Assembly: GCF_900129375.1 (NCBI RefSeq)
Contig: NZ_FQVN01000004.1
Location: forward strand, 1-64,000
Length of the DNA stretch: 64,000 bases
Source of the DNA: Streptoalloteichus hindustanus
GTDB lineage: Bacteria > Actinomycetota > Actinomycetes > Mycobacteriales > Pseudonocardiaceae
Reading direction: 5' to 3'
Shown here: in pieces, positions 9,201-15,953 of the stretch
Layout of the letters: each line of letters opens with the position of its first letter
Numbering within the stretch: position 1 is the first letter of the stretch
Program-made: the position numbers and the translations under genes
Notes under the pieces: model-generated
Told to the model about the DNA's origin: nothing
Databases searched by the model: none
What the model saw: the letters and a program-made list of their open reading frames with translations, nothing else

Positions 9201-9957
9201 GTCGCAGCTCGTGCACTGTCGTCAGGCTGCCCAGTCCGACGAGAGCGGTGACGCCCTTCTTGCCCAGCAGCTCCTCGACCTCGGCCCCCGCCAGGGGAGT
9301 CTCCTCGTCGGTGTCCCGCGCCTGGCGTGACAGCCATGCCTGCGTCCGTTCGTTGAAGTCGTGACTCACGAACAGGCCCATCTTGGCCCGCACGAGCTCG
9401 GCGACCTGGGTGACGCTTTCCGGAATCTCCTCCGGTCCCGAGGGGCCGACGACGGGAGCGCCCTCGGTCCGGACGACGCCGCCGATGTTGCTCGGCTCCA
9501 GGCCGCTGATCCTGCGCAGCATCGCGCTGGCCTCACCCTCGTGTTGCTTGGTGAGGGCCTTCGCCGGCTCCTCCCTGCGCTCCCTCGTCCGCTCCTCCCT
9601 GATCCTGTTCAGGGCTTCCCGGAGCGAGCGCCACTTGTCGGCGACACCCTGCTGCTTGTCGGCGATGTCGTTCAGCTTGTCCAGCAGGGCCGCGATCTCG
9701 TTCTTGTCCTTGCGGAGCTTGTCGGGCAGGAACGTGCGCTTCACCGTGCGGGCCTTCTTGATCACGTGTTCGAAGCGGCCCTGCACCTCCTGTTGCTGGC
9801 GCTCGAGTTCCCGGCGCTCCGCGTCGAGTTGTCGCATCCGTTCCTGCGGGGACAGCCAGCCGAGGGCGAGCAGGGGATCGGCCGGCGTCGGGCCGGTCGA
9901 GGTGCCGGGAGCGGGGGTGGTCGTCGTCTTCGCCGCCTGGTGCGTCTTGTTCGGCAT
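6223..9957 (-). CDS. Large uncharacterised protein (1244 aa) linked to an injection-system-type ATPase
   Basis: I recognise no family. A Pro/Thr-rich start is followed by a strongly charged coiled-coil (residues about 38-150, Glu/Arg/Lys/Gln-rich), then long helical stretches with several Ala/Gly-rich moderately hydrophobic segments, for example around TLQLIAAAGGGAAGYGARQ near residue 1070 and LVATALAGAVLHQLGF at the C-terminus. No signal peptide and no clear enzyme motif. The gene lies 30 bases after the AAA+ ATPase with only a weak ribosome site, so it is probably co-transcribed. Size and pairing with the ATPase suggest a client, effector or scaffold; this is inference. The long plus-strand open frames opposite it are shadows. 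Confidence 0.7.
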   Translation of the reverse strand: MPNKTHQAAKTTTTPAPGTSTGPTPADPLLALGWLSPQERMRQLDAERRELERQQQEVQGRFEHVIKKARTVKRTFLPDKLRKDKNEIAALLDKLNDIADKQQGVADKWRSLREALNRIREERTRERREEPAKALTKQHEGEASAMLRRISGLEPSNIGGVVRTEGAPVVGPSGPEEIPESVTQVAELVRAKMGLFVSHDFNERTQAWLSRQARDTDEETPLAGAEVEELLGKKGVTALVGLGSLTTVHELRPVGPELRMPDVGVVQQRLAAQGMSEEARAADAPAIVELGQRYSKEIDAAVTKLRPTNKTVYVVTTGEGPLGYPDYRLSFEDPGEHPLVLNVAGMLVESIRFLDTASRLTDRMRADDFRATFRVASLSTLLGRSAGHMVVDATAGLLTGGAVGAASALLPELKVIAREAFHLATMDNPVTHVAGAAAAQVLPNLSELHQRFAHASKALEQVGHTFVNLQEKLSNLLDRAESTFQRVTTAVAEFSPGVVIDAADAASQAVSTAVKAVTGIVRSVAGKGGVHIAHKIMHEVMGGKEKLGTELTAQVEHAASSVERAKGYAVARGRREAAKPVAGSRITTSHASLAFGRETDALSYALRLPEIHSTAQHVTVMRVQLRERSGYDIGPLASYLKLRDVGLTAVIRSGAALDVSSVSVVEDETGRRFERVTATEATDPVGPRPTPPEETPTVESEWLTPVPRPAVRTMITRYLVEAISSAMAMTYLAPRLGAPYRGDIESWAKAVYGEQGRNLVSQVRQLTAPREVVDLPVGDQDLGLIRQFVLPWVVRLVTDREDLALAVRALVSGEDLKKGTLDAVTAFAKARLGKHGDTVERLRDHAAGFAAECQRVLDENLTEIVEVTKDIPIVGSAVESLGHEARQQRRQRERESRTVMAVLGAAMGAQKAALTGRSAPEKLIDEIIATPGATGAALKSALGHWIGGVEGYKFTETTAGRPEAVTSQALANTVLLARAVTDVHQAIAQDPTVISIVRWVPYVERTLALMELFGLTEQLPSYLRLSLRVTQSAISLHRGARNVTGFETIASMPPLGMATLQLIAAAGGGAAGYGARQLPALVSSGIEGIRTHAPEITAITGRKLVGLAHSGFQGLRTYSPAVMAAGGQLLLGLARRHPISRTMRSITAYGPLPPAPPPVEPYALTVLDTALRLADRARGGTTESLRRLGTAAVEPLATTLWTPSFRAEPLRPQDWLVATALAGAVLHQLGFSPTRIVSSLSPLW

Positions 9958-9987
9958 GGCCGGCCCCGATCGGTGCGCGCTCCGGAA

Positions 9988-12192
9988 TCAGTGCTCGTCA
10001 GTCAGTGCTTGTGAGTCAGTGCTTGTGAGCCAGTACTCGTCAGTCAGTGCTCGTGAGCTGGGACCCTCGTGGTGGTGGGCGAGGAGGGTTTCCTCGACCC
10101 AGGCGTAGAAGGGCTGCCCGAACTCGCCGGGGGTGATGGGCAGGCCGACCTTCTGGTACTCCCTGCCGACCGAGACGACCAGGTCGCGGACGGAGACGGC
10201 GGTGGCCGCGCGGTCCGCGCCGAGTGCGCGGAAGGCCGCGTCCAGGACGACGTTCCTGATGTTGCCGCCGGTGAGCGGGAACCGGTCCGCGAGGACCGCG
10301 AGCTCGTCCTCGTCCGGATAGGACAGTCCCGGTGGGACCATTCCCCGCCAGATCCGTAGGCGGCTCGCGGCGTCGGGGGCGGGGAAGTCGATGACGGAGT
10401 GCAGGCGGCGGAGGAACGCCCGGTCGATGTTCTGCCGCAGGTTCGACGCCAGGAGGACCACGCCCTCGAACTCCTCCACCCGTTGCAGGAGGAAGGACAT
10501 CTCGGCGTTGGCCCACCGGTCGCGGGCCTCCTTCACCTCGCCCCGCTTGGCGAACAGGGCGTCGGCCTCGTCGAAGAACAGCATCGCGTTGGCCCGCTCT
10601 GCGTCGGCGAAGACCTGGTCGAGGTGCTTCTCGGTCTCGCCGACCCACTTGCTGGCCACGGCCGCGATGTCCACTTTGTACAGATCGACGCCCTCGGCGC
10701 GGGCCAGCAGCTCGGCGGCCATCGTCTTGCCGGTGCCCGAGCCGCCGGTGAACAGGGCGGTGACCCCGCGCCCCAGCCCGATCCTGCGGTCGAAGCCCAC
10801 CTCGCCGAACACCCGGCCGCGCAGGGAGATCCGGTGGGAGAGTTCGGTGAGCTGGCGTCGGCTCGGCGCGGGCAGGACGAGGTCGTCGAAGGTCAGGTCG
10901 GTGCGGGGGGCGATCCGTCGCGCGTGGGCGACGAGGCGGTGACCGCACTGTCGCCGGCACCCCTCGAACAGGTCACCCGCTCGCAGGCCGGGGTTGGCGG
11001 GGTCCCGCAGTCTGGCCACTCCGCGCGCCGCGCCGACGGCGTCCCGGATCTGCCCGGCGGTCAGGCGGAACGCGGTGGCGAGCCGGTGCACGACCTCGTC
11101 CCGCCCACCGTCGTGCGTCAACTGCTCGCCGGCGGGCAGCAGCGCGTGCCACAGGGCGCGGCGTTGGGGGAACGTCGGCGCTGGTAGCTCGATCCGCAGG
11201 AATCGGCCGTCGGCAAAGCTGTCGGTCGGGTCCCACGCGTGCTCGCTGGTGAGGAGACTCGTGCCGGGGAACCGGTCCGCCGCACTGAGCAAAGTGGACC
11301 AGTGATGGGTGCGCTCGGGTGTCAGGAGAGGGTCGACGCCGACCCAGCACAGCGCCGCGCCGCGCAACCTGGCCTCGCGGTAGCAGAAACTGATTACCTG
11401 GGGCCAGTCCCGGGCGAGGGCGGCTCGCACGTCGGCGAACAGCAGCGGTTGCCCGCCCTCGTCGCACAACACGGACGCGACCGTGCGCCGGCCCGATCCG
11501 TAGGGCCCGTGGAGAAGGATCACCGTGCGCTCACTCGTGGCCAACCACGGCGCGAGCCGGGTCAGGGTCCCGCGCAGCTCGGGGTCGAACACCAGCTCGT
11601 CCGGGTCGCGATCCGGTTCCGCGAGGGTGAGGACCCCGGCGACCTCGTCGGGGACGACCTCGTTGCCCAGCAGGTGCCGGGCGACGACCGGGTCGACGCG
11701 GATCTCCCCGGACGGGTCGAGGACCACCAGGTGGTCGCGCAGTAGGGGGCGGCCGGCGGAGAACAGCTCCCAGACCCGGGGGGTTCCGGCGATCTCCGGC
11801 GCGAGGGCGAGCAGCGCGGCCGCGGCGGTCGGACCGGCCGCCTCCTGGCCGACCAGGCACCCCAGCAGGTGGCGCGCGTCGGCGTCGACCTCCGCGAGCA
11901 GGCACAGCAGCACGATGTCCCGCTCGTGCTCTTCGAGCCCGAACCAGCGCGTCAGCGCGGACAGGCGCAGGGGAATCCCGGTCGCCGCCACCCGCTCCGC
12001 GATGTGCTTGGCCAGGTCGCGGGCGGCGTCCCGGTGGTCGAGCGCCGGGTCCGGGTGTCGCGGCCGCTCGTCGGGTCCGTCGGGGTCGGGTTCGTCGGTG
12101 CGAGTGGGGACAGCGGCCCGGAGCAGGTGCTCCACGCGGGCCAGCTCGTCCCGGAGGTGGGTCTGGCTGTCGGGATATCCCAGCTCGCTCAT
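9988..12192 (-). CDS. AAA+ ATPase of the contractile-injection-system (Afp15-like) type
   Basis: 734 aa. The N-terminal part shows the winged-helix pattern of these ATPases (WFGLEEHERDIVLLCLLAEVD). A first AAA-like module has a degenerate P-loop (GPYGSGRRT, Lys replaced by Arg). A second, canonical AAA+ module has Walker A GGSGTGKT, the pore-loop-like KWVGETEKH, Walker B AMLFFDEADALF and an arginine-finger region RAFLRRL. Related ATPases normally sit in extracellular contractile injection gene clusters, but no sheath, tube or baseplate gene is present here. ATGA coupling joins it to the small gene upstream. The last 23 or so codons are encoded by a 14-bp tandem repeat (9989-10058). Confidence 0.85.
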   Translation of the reverse strand: MSELGYPDSQTHLRDELARVEHLLRAAVPTRTDEPDPDGPDERPRHPDPALDHRDAARDLAKHIAERVAATGIPLRLSALTRWFGLEEHERDIVLLCLLAEVDADARHLLGCLVGQEAAGPTAAAALLALAPEIAGTPRVWELFSAGRPLLRDHLVVLDPSGEIRVDPVVARHLLGNEVVPDEVAGVLTLAEPDRDPDELVFDPELRGTLTRLAPWLATSERTVILLHGPYGSGRRTVASVLCDEGGQPLLFADVRAALARDWPQVISFCYREARLRGAALCWVGVDPLLTPERTHHWSTLLSAADRFPGTSLLTSEHAWDPTDSFADGRFLRIELPAPTFPQRRALWHALLPAGEQLTHDGGRDEVVHRLATAFRLTAGQIRDAVGAARGVARLRDPANPGLRAGDLFEGCRRQCGHRLVAHARRIAPRTDLTFDDLVLPAPSRRQLTELSHRISLRGRVFGEVGFDRRIGLGRGVTALFTGGSGTGKTMAAELLARAEGVDLYKVDIAAVASKWVGETEKHLDQVFADAERANAMLFFDEADALFAKRGEVKEARDRWANAEMSFLLQRVEEFEGVVLLASNLRQNIDRAFLRRLHSVIDFPAPDAASRLRIWRGMVPPGLSYPDEDELAVLADRFPLTGGNIRNVVLDAAFRALGADRAATAVSVRDLVVSVGREYQKVGLPITPGEFGQPFYAWVEETLLAHHHEGPSSRALTDEYWLTSTDSQALTDEH
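9989..10058. repeat. Five tandem 14-bp repeats covering the ATPase 3' end
   Basis: Units begin at 9989, 10003, 10017, 10031 and 10045; the plus-strand consensus is CAGTGCTTGTGAGT with C/T and C/G variants. Fourteen is not a multiple of three, so successive units are read in different frames, giving the irregular tail ALTDEYWLTSTDSQALTDEH. The gene's TGA spans the end of the array. Confidence 0.9.
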
Positions 12193-12338
12193 GCTGGTCC
12201 CACGCGGTCGCGCTCGGCCTCGGCGAGCGGGTCGGGGAGTCGTCCCACCAGGCCATCGTGGTGCAGCGCGGCCAGGACGGCGAGGCGGGGACGCTTCCGC
12301 CGGGCGGGGGTCGGGGTGGGGGTCCGGAGCTTCGACAT
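12189..12338 (-). CDS. Small basic protein (49 aa) coupled to the AAA+ ATPase
   Basis: The protein begins MSKLRTPTPTPARRKRPRL, a Pro/Thr/Arg-rich start, followed by a helix-like stretch VLAALHHDGLVGRLPDPLAEAE. A strong ribosome site, GGAGGAG, lies 8 bases before ATG 12338, and its stop overlaps the ATPase start (ATGA, 12189-12192). Those two signals are the evidence that it is real. It may be an adaptor or assembly factor for the ATPase; nothing more can be said from sequence. Confidence 0.65.
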   Translation of the reverse strand: MSKLRTPTPTPARRKRPRLAVLAALHHDGLVGRLPDPLAEAERDRVGPA

Positions 12339-12740
12339 CTTCGCGGGCTCCTCCACGGTGAGGTGGTGGTCGGTCCGGTCGGAGCGTTGGGACCGAGTCT
12401 TGGGACCGGCGGGACCCGCTGGCAACGAAGGACGCCGGGGTTCACCACACTCGGTGAAGCATGAATGAGGGACAGCGGGCGGGCGGGCCGGCCGCCACAG
12501 CCCGCAGTGCCCGGGGGAGTCCTCCCACGGAGGTACCTCGTTCGTGTCCTGCCGCTCACTCCGCGTCCGGCGGCCCCTCCTCGGTGCCCGCCTTGTCGGC
12601 CCGGCAACCCCTGGACGACCTCGACCAGCGGCTTTCGCGCCCCGCGACCCCGCTTCTGTGACCCGCGTCACTGGATGTCACGTTGGGTTTCCCGCGACCC
12701 GTCTGGGGGTCGTCACTGGATGCGAGAAGGGACAACGGCA
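12339..12740. other. 402-bp divergent intergenic region
   Basis: This region separates the minus-strand ATPase operon from the plus-strand oxidoreductase/sigma pair. Open frames here (for example the upstream extension of the oxidoreductase from 12465) have Pro/Arg-rich translations typical of non-coding GC-rich DNA. A sigma-factor-type promoter is proposed at 12676-12703. GTCACTGGATG occurs twice (from 12667 and 12712). Confidence 0.6.
12676..12703 (+). promoter_or_regulatory. Putative ECF41-type autoregulated promoter
   Basis: TGTCACG (12676-12682) and CGTC (12700-12703) are separated by 17 bases, 38 bases ahead of the GTG at 12741. As I recall, ECF41 sigma factors recognise TGTCACA...CGTC with about this spacing and usually drive their own oxidoreductase-sigma operon, and the downstream sigma factor is of that group. 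The assignment is inference from motif and context. Confidence 0.55.
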
Positions 12741-13898
12741 GTGCACAGGATCGTGATTCTCGGGGCGGGGTACGCGGGCATGGCGGCGGCGGTGAACCTC
12801 GCGGGGCGCACCAAGCGGCGCGAGGACGTGCGCGTCACCGTCGTCAACGCGACCGAGCGGTTCACCGAGCGGCTGCGGCTGCACCAGATCGCCGCCGGGC
12901 AGCAGGTGGCCGACCTGCGCGTCCCGGAGCTGCTGGAGGGCACCGGAGTGGAGTTCGTCCGCGGCTGGGTCACGGGCATCGACGCCACCGCGCGCACCGT
13001 CCGCGTCGACGACGAACAGGTGCTGGAGTACGACACGCTGGTCTACGCGCTGGGCGGCATGGCCGACACCGCCAGCGTCCCCGGCGTCGATGATCACGCC
13101 TACACCTTCGACAGCGCGCACGACGCCCAACTGTTGGCGCAGCGGTTGACCGGGCTGGGCAGCGGAACGGTGGCCGTGTGCGGCAGCGGCCTGACCGGAG
13201 TGGAGGCGGCCGCCGAGATCGCCGAGCAGCACCCGGAGTTGGCGGTCGTGTTGATCGGCCGAGAGGAACCCGGGGCGGCGATGGGGCCGAAGGCCAAGGC
13301 ATACCTGCACGCCGCGCTGGAGCGGCTGGGGGTGCGGGTGCGCGCCGGCGCCGAGATCATCAAGGTGCTGCCGGACTTCGTGGAACTCGCGGGCGGGGAG
13401 ACCGTCGCCGCCGACGCGGTGCTGTGGACCAGCGGGGTGCGCGTGTCACCGCTCGCCGCCGCGGCGGGGCTGGACGTCGACGACCGCGGCCGCATCATCA
13501 CCGACGCCGCGCTGCGGTCGGTCTCGCACCCGGAGGTCTACGCCATCGGCGACGCCGCCGCGATCCGGCAGAACTACGGTGTCATGCACGGCACCTGCCA
13601 GAGCGGCATGCCCACAGGCGTGCACGCCGCGATGTCGATCGTGCGCCAGATGAAGGGGAAGCAGCCCAAGCCGTTCCGGTTCGGCTACTACCACACGCCG
13701 GTGAGCCTGGGCCGGCACGACGCTGTGGTCCAGTTCACCAAGCCGGACAACAGCCCCCGGGGTTGGGTCCTCACTGGACGCCGGGCCGTCTGGTACAAGG
13801 AGACCGTGACCGCCGCACCGTGGCCGACCTACGGCCGGATGACGAAGTTCCCCAGCTCGGGCTCGATCTGGCCCCGCGGCGGGCGGTTCACCCGATGA
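12741..13898 (+). CDS. FAD-dependent NAD(P)H oxidoreductase (NDH-2-like)
   Basis: 385 aa. The N-terminus IVILGAGYAGMAAAVNLAG is the FAD-binding GxGxxG fold; a second nucleotide-binding motif follows (VAVCGSGLTGVEAAAEIAE), then the C-terminal FAD motif VYAIGDAAAI. This is the arrangement of pyridine-nucleotide disulfide/NDH-2-type enzymes without the redox disulfide. GTG 12741 was chosen because GAAGGGA precedes it; the in-frame ATG 12720 has no ribosome site. The stop overlaps the sigma factor ATG (ATGA). Oxidoreductases are the usual partner genes of ECF41 sigma factors and are probably their main target. Confidence 0.85.
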   Translation: MHRIVILGAGYAGMAAAVNLAGRTKRREDVRVTVVNATERFTERLRLHQIAAGQQVADLRVPELLEGTGVEFVRGWVTGIDATARTVRVDDEQVLEYDTLVYALGGMADTASVPGVDDHAYTFDSAHDAQLLAQRLTGLGSGTVAVCGSGLTGVEAAAEIAEQHPELAVVLIGREEPGAAMGPKAKAYLHAALERLGVRVRAGAEIIKVLPDFVELAGGETVAADAVLWTSGVRVSPLAAAAGLDVDDRGRIITDAALRSVSHPEVYAIGDAAAIRQNYGVMHGTCQSGMPTGVHAAMSIVRQMKGKQPKPFRFGYYHTPVSLGRHDAVVQFTKPDNSPRGWVLTGRRAVWYKETVTAAPWPTYGRMTKFPSSGSIWPRGGRFTR

Positions 13899-14821
13899 CC
13901 GACGCCGGCACGGACCAGGTGCTCCCCGAACACCTGGTCCAGGTGTTCGGGGAGCACCGGAACCTGTTGTTCTCGGTGGCCTATCGCATTCTCGGCTCGG
14001 CGGCCGACGCCGAGGACGCGGTGCAGGACGCCTGGGTGAAGTGGTCCTCGGCCGACCGTTCGCAGGTGGCCGACCCCAAGGCGTACCTGGTGCGGATCGT
14101 GTCCAATGTGGCCATGGACCGCCTGCGGTCGGCTCGGAGCCGGCGCGAGACCTACGTCGGTCCCTGGCTTCCCGAGCCCATCCTCACCAGTGCGGACACC
14201 GCCGAGGACGTGGCCGCCGCGGACTCGGTGTCGATGGCCTTGTTGGTGGTGCTGGAAACGCTGAGCCCGCTGGAGCGCGCGGTGTTCGTGCTCAAGGAGG
14301 CGTTCGGCTTCAGCTACGGCGAGATCGCCGACGCTGTGGAGCGCTCCGAGGCGTCCGTGCGTCAGGCCGCGCACCGTGCCCGTGAGCACGTGCAGGCCCG
14401 GCGACCGCGTTTCCACGCCGACCGCGCACGGCAACGCGATGTCACCGAGCGGTTCTTCGCCGCTACTACTGGTGGTGACATCAACACCCTGATGCAGTTG
14501 CTCGCTCCCGACGTGACACTGTGGACGGACGGCGGCGGCAAGGTCCGCCAGGCCCTGCGCCCGGTCACCGGCGCGGAGCGCGTGGCCGCCTGGTTCGCCG
14601 CGATCGGCTCCCGCTCCTACGAGGGCGTCGATCCCGCCGACATGGCCGTTGATCTGGTTGACCTCAACGGTGGCGTGGGCATCGTGTTCAGCGGTGCGGG
14701 ACGGGTGATCGCCACCCTCACCCTGGACCTCGACGACACCGGCCGCGTCGCCGCCATCCACAACGTCGCCAACCCGGACAAGCTGCGCGCTGTCGCCGCG
14801 AGGACGATCCACCACATCTGA
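13895..14821 (+). CDS. ECF41-family RNA polymerase sigma factor with SnoaL-like C-terminal domain
   Basis: 308 aa. Sigma region 2 (NLLFSVAYRILGSAADAEDAVQDAWVKW) and region 4 (LSPLERAVFVLKEAFGFSYGEIADAVERSEASVRQ) are clear. A long C-terminal extension contains DGGGK and NPDKL, the two signature motifs of the ECF41 group. In that group the extension controls sigma activity directly, replacing a classical anti-sigma factor. It is translationally coupled to the oxidoreductase gene upstream. The promoter proposed at 12676-12703 would make the pair autoregulated. Confidence 0.92.
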   Translation: MTDAGTDQVLPEHLVQVFGEHRNLLFSVAYRILGSAADAEDAVQDAWVKWSSADRSQVADPKAYLVRIVSNVAMDRLRSARSRRETYVGPWLPEPILTSADTAEDVAAADSVSMALLVVLETLSPLERAVFVLKEAFGFSYGEIADAVERSEASVRQAAHRAREHVQARRPRFHADRARQRDVTERFFAATTGGDINTLMQLLAPDVTLWTDGGGKVRQALRPVTGAERVAAWFAAIGSRSYEGVDPADMAVDLVDLNGGVGIVFSGAGRVIATLTLDLDDTGRVAAIHNVANPDKLRAVAARTIHHI

Positions 14822-14903
14822 CCGGTCATCAGAACAGTGCCCTCTCTGGGTGACAGGACCCGAATGCTGTTGCGGCGTTGTGCGGCGGTGCAATCCCCGA
14901 GGC

Positions 14904-15497
14904 ATGAGCGAGTACGTGATCCGCCCTGTGCAGGCGTCCGACACGGACACGGTCGAGCGGATGATGGCTTTGTCCGACATGTGTCTGGGGACGGGGCTGG
15001 GACCAGTGACGCGGAGCCAGATGCTCCACGACCTGGCTGATCCCGCCTTCGCCGCCTTCGCCGCCTGTTCGGCGAAGGACGGCGCGGTGCTGGGTGTCGC
15101 CGAAGTTCGGGTGCTGGACACCGAGCGCTATCAGCAACTGGTGTCCACCCTGCCCCCTGGCACGCTGCCTGCGCGAAAGGACGGTGACCGCCTCGGCTGG
15201 CTGGGAAACGAGGCTGTCCACCCCTCCCACCGCCGACGAGGTATTGGCGGCCGCTTGCGGGACGTCATGCTGGATTGGTTGCGCGACAGGGGATGCACGG
15301 CCGTCTACACGCTGCACTGGCTGTCCTCGCCGACCTCCAGCAGTTTGCCGTTGCTCGTCGCGGCCGGCTTCACCGTCGTTGGCGTTCTCCCCGAGTACTG
15401 GACGCCAACCTCGTTGGAGGCCGAGGGGTCGCGCTGCCTCCACTGTGGCCCACAGTGCCACTGCACCGCCTACCTGATGCACCTGCCCCACCTCTGA
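14904..15497 (+). CDS. GNAT-family N-acetyltransferase
   Basis: 197 aa. The protein begins MSEYVIRPVQASDTDTVERMM and carries the acetyl-CoA loop in NEAVHPSHRRRGIGGRLRDVMLDWL (R/Q-x-x-G-x-G/A pattern). The C-terminus is unusual: CLHCGPQCHC, four Cys and a His in ten residues, which could bind metal. ATG 14904 is the natural start by alignment with the fold; the longer frame from 14850 adds a Cys-rich, unsupported leader. It lies 82 bases after the sigma gene on the same strand and may be read through. Substrate unknown. Confidence 0.8.
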   Translation: MSEYVIRPVQASDTDTVERMMALSDMCLGTGLGPVTRSQMLHDLADPAFAAFAACSAKDGAVLGVAEVRVLDTERYQQLVSTLPPGTLPARKDGDRLGWLGNEAVHPSHRRRGIGGRLRDVMLDWLRDRGCTAVYTLHWLSSPTSSSLPLLVAAGFTVVGVLPEYWTPTSLEAEGSRCLHCGPQCHCTAYLMHLPHL

Positions 15498-15548
15498 CCG
15501 CGATCACAGCGGTGGCGACCGCGGACTGACCCGCGTCTCGTCTCGTCG

Positions 15549-15953
15549 TCAGGCGGACTTGTCGATCTCGCCGTAGAGCATCACCGGTCGCCCGTCCGGA
15601 TCGGCGACGTAGGCGATGCGCTCTCCGGAGGGGTGGTCCTCCGGTCCATAGAGGATGGTCAACCCACTCGACCGGAGCCGATCGACAACGCTGTCGACGT
15701 CGTCGGTCTCCAGGCACAGCACGAACGAGACCTCCTGTTTGCCGGAGGTGACGGGACGACGGCCGTGCAGGGGCTCGTTCGGCAGGGACAGCCACACCTG
15801 GGACCCGTTGTGGAGCAGTTGGACCAGCTCCGCCGGGTCGGGAGCCGGCGGCCACCGGTATGCCGGCCGGAACTGGAAGAACTCGACGTAGAAGTCGGCG
15901 ACGCGCTGGATGTCGTCGGTGTAGATCATGGGCATCGGCTTGGCGAAGTTCAT
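15549..15953 (-). CDS. VOC-superfamily (glyoxalase/dioxygenase fold) protein
   Basis: 134 aa. The fold is that of glyoxalase/bleomycin-resistance proteins: MPMIYTDDIQRVADFYVEFF at the start and YVADPDGRPVMLYGEID at the end, the second ending in a potential metal Glu. It is the last gene of a coupled minus-strand operon; its ATG overlaps the stop of the FAD oxidase gene (ATGA). In this setting it may be a tailoring enzyme or a binding/resistance protein for the operon's product. Confidence 0.8.
   Translation of the reverse strand: MNFAKPMPMIYTDDIQRVADFYVEFFQFRPAYRWPPAPDPAELVQLLHNGSQVWLSLPNEPLHGRRPVTSGKQEVSFVLCLETDDVDSVVDRLRSSGLTILYGPEDHPSGERIAYVADPDGRPVMLYGEIDKSA

Noticed and set aside
7309-9330. 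A 673-residue plus-strand open frame opposite the 1244-residue gene
   Set aside because: Low-complexity shadow composition (Gly/Arg/Asp/Val) and no ribosome site; the minus frame has coherent protein features.
9989-10058. The 14-bp array as a CRISPR
   Set aside because: No spacers; units are directly adjacent and lie in a coding region.
12465-12740. Upstream extension of the FAD oxidoreductase frame
   Set aside because: Pro/Arg-rich leader without ribosome site; GTG 12741 has one and begins exactly at the Rossmann motif.
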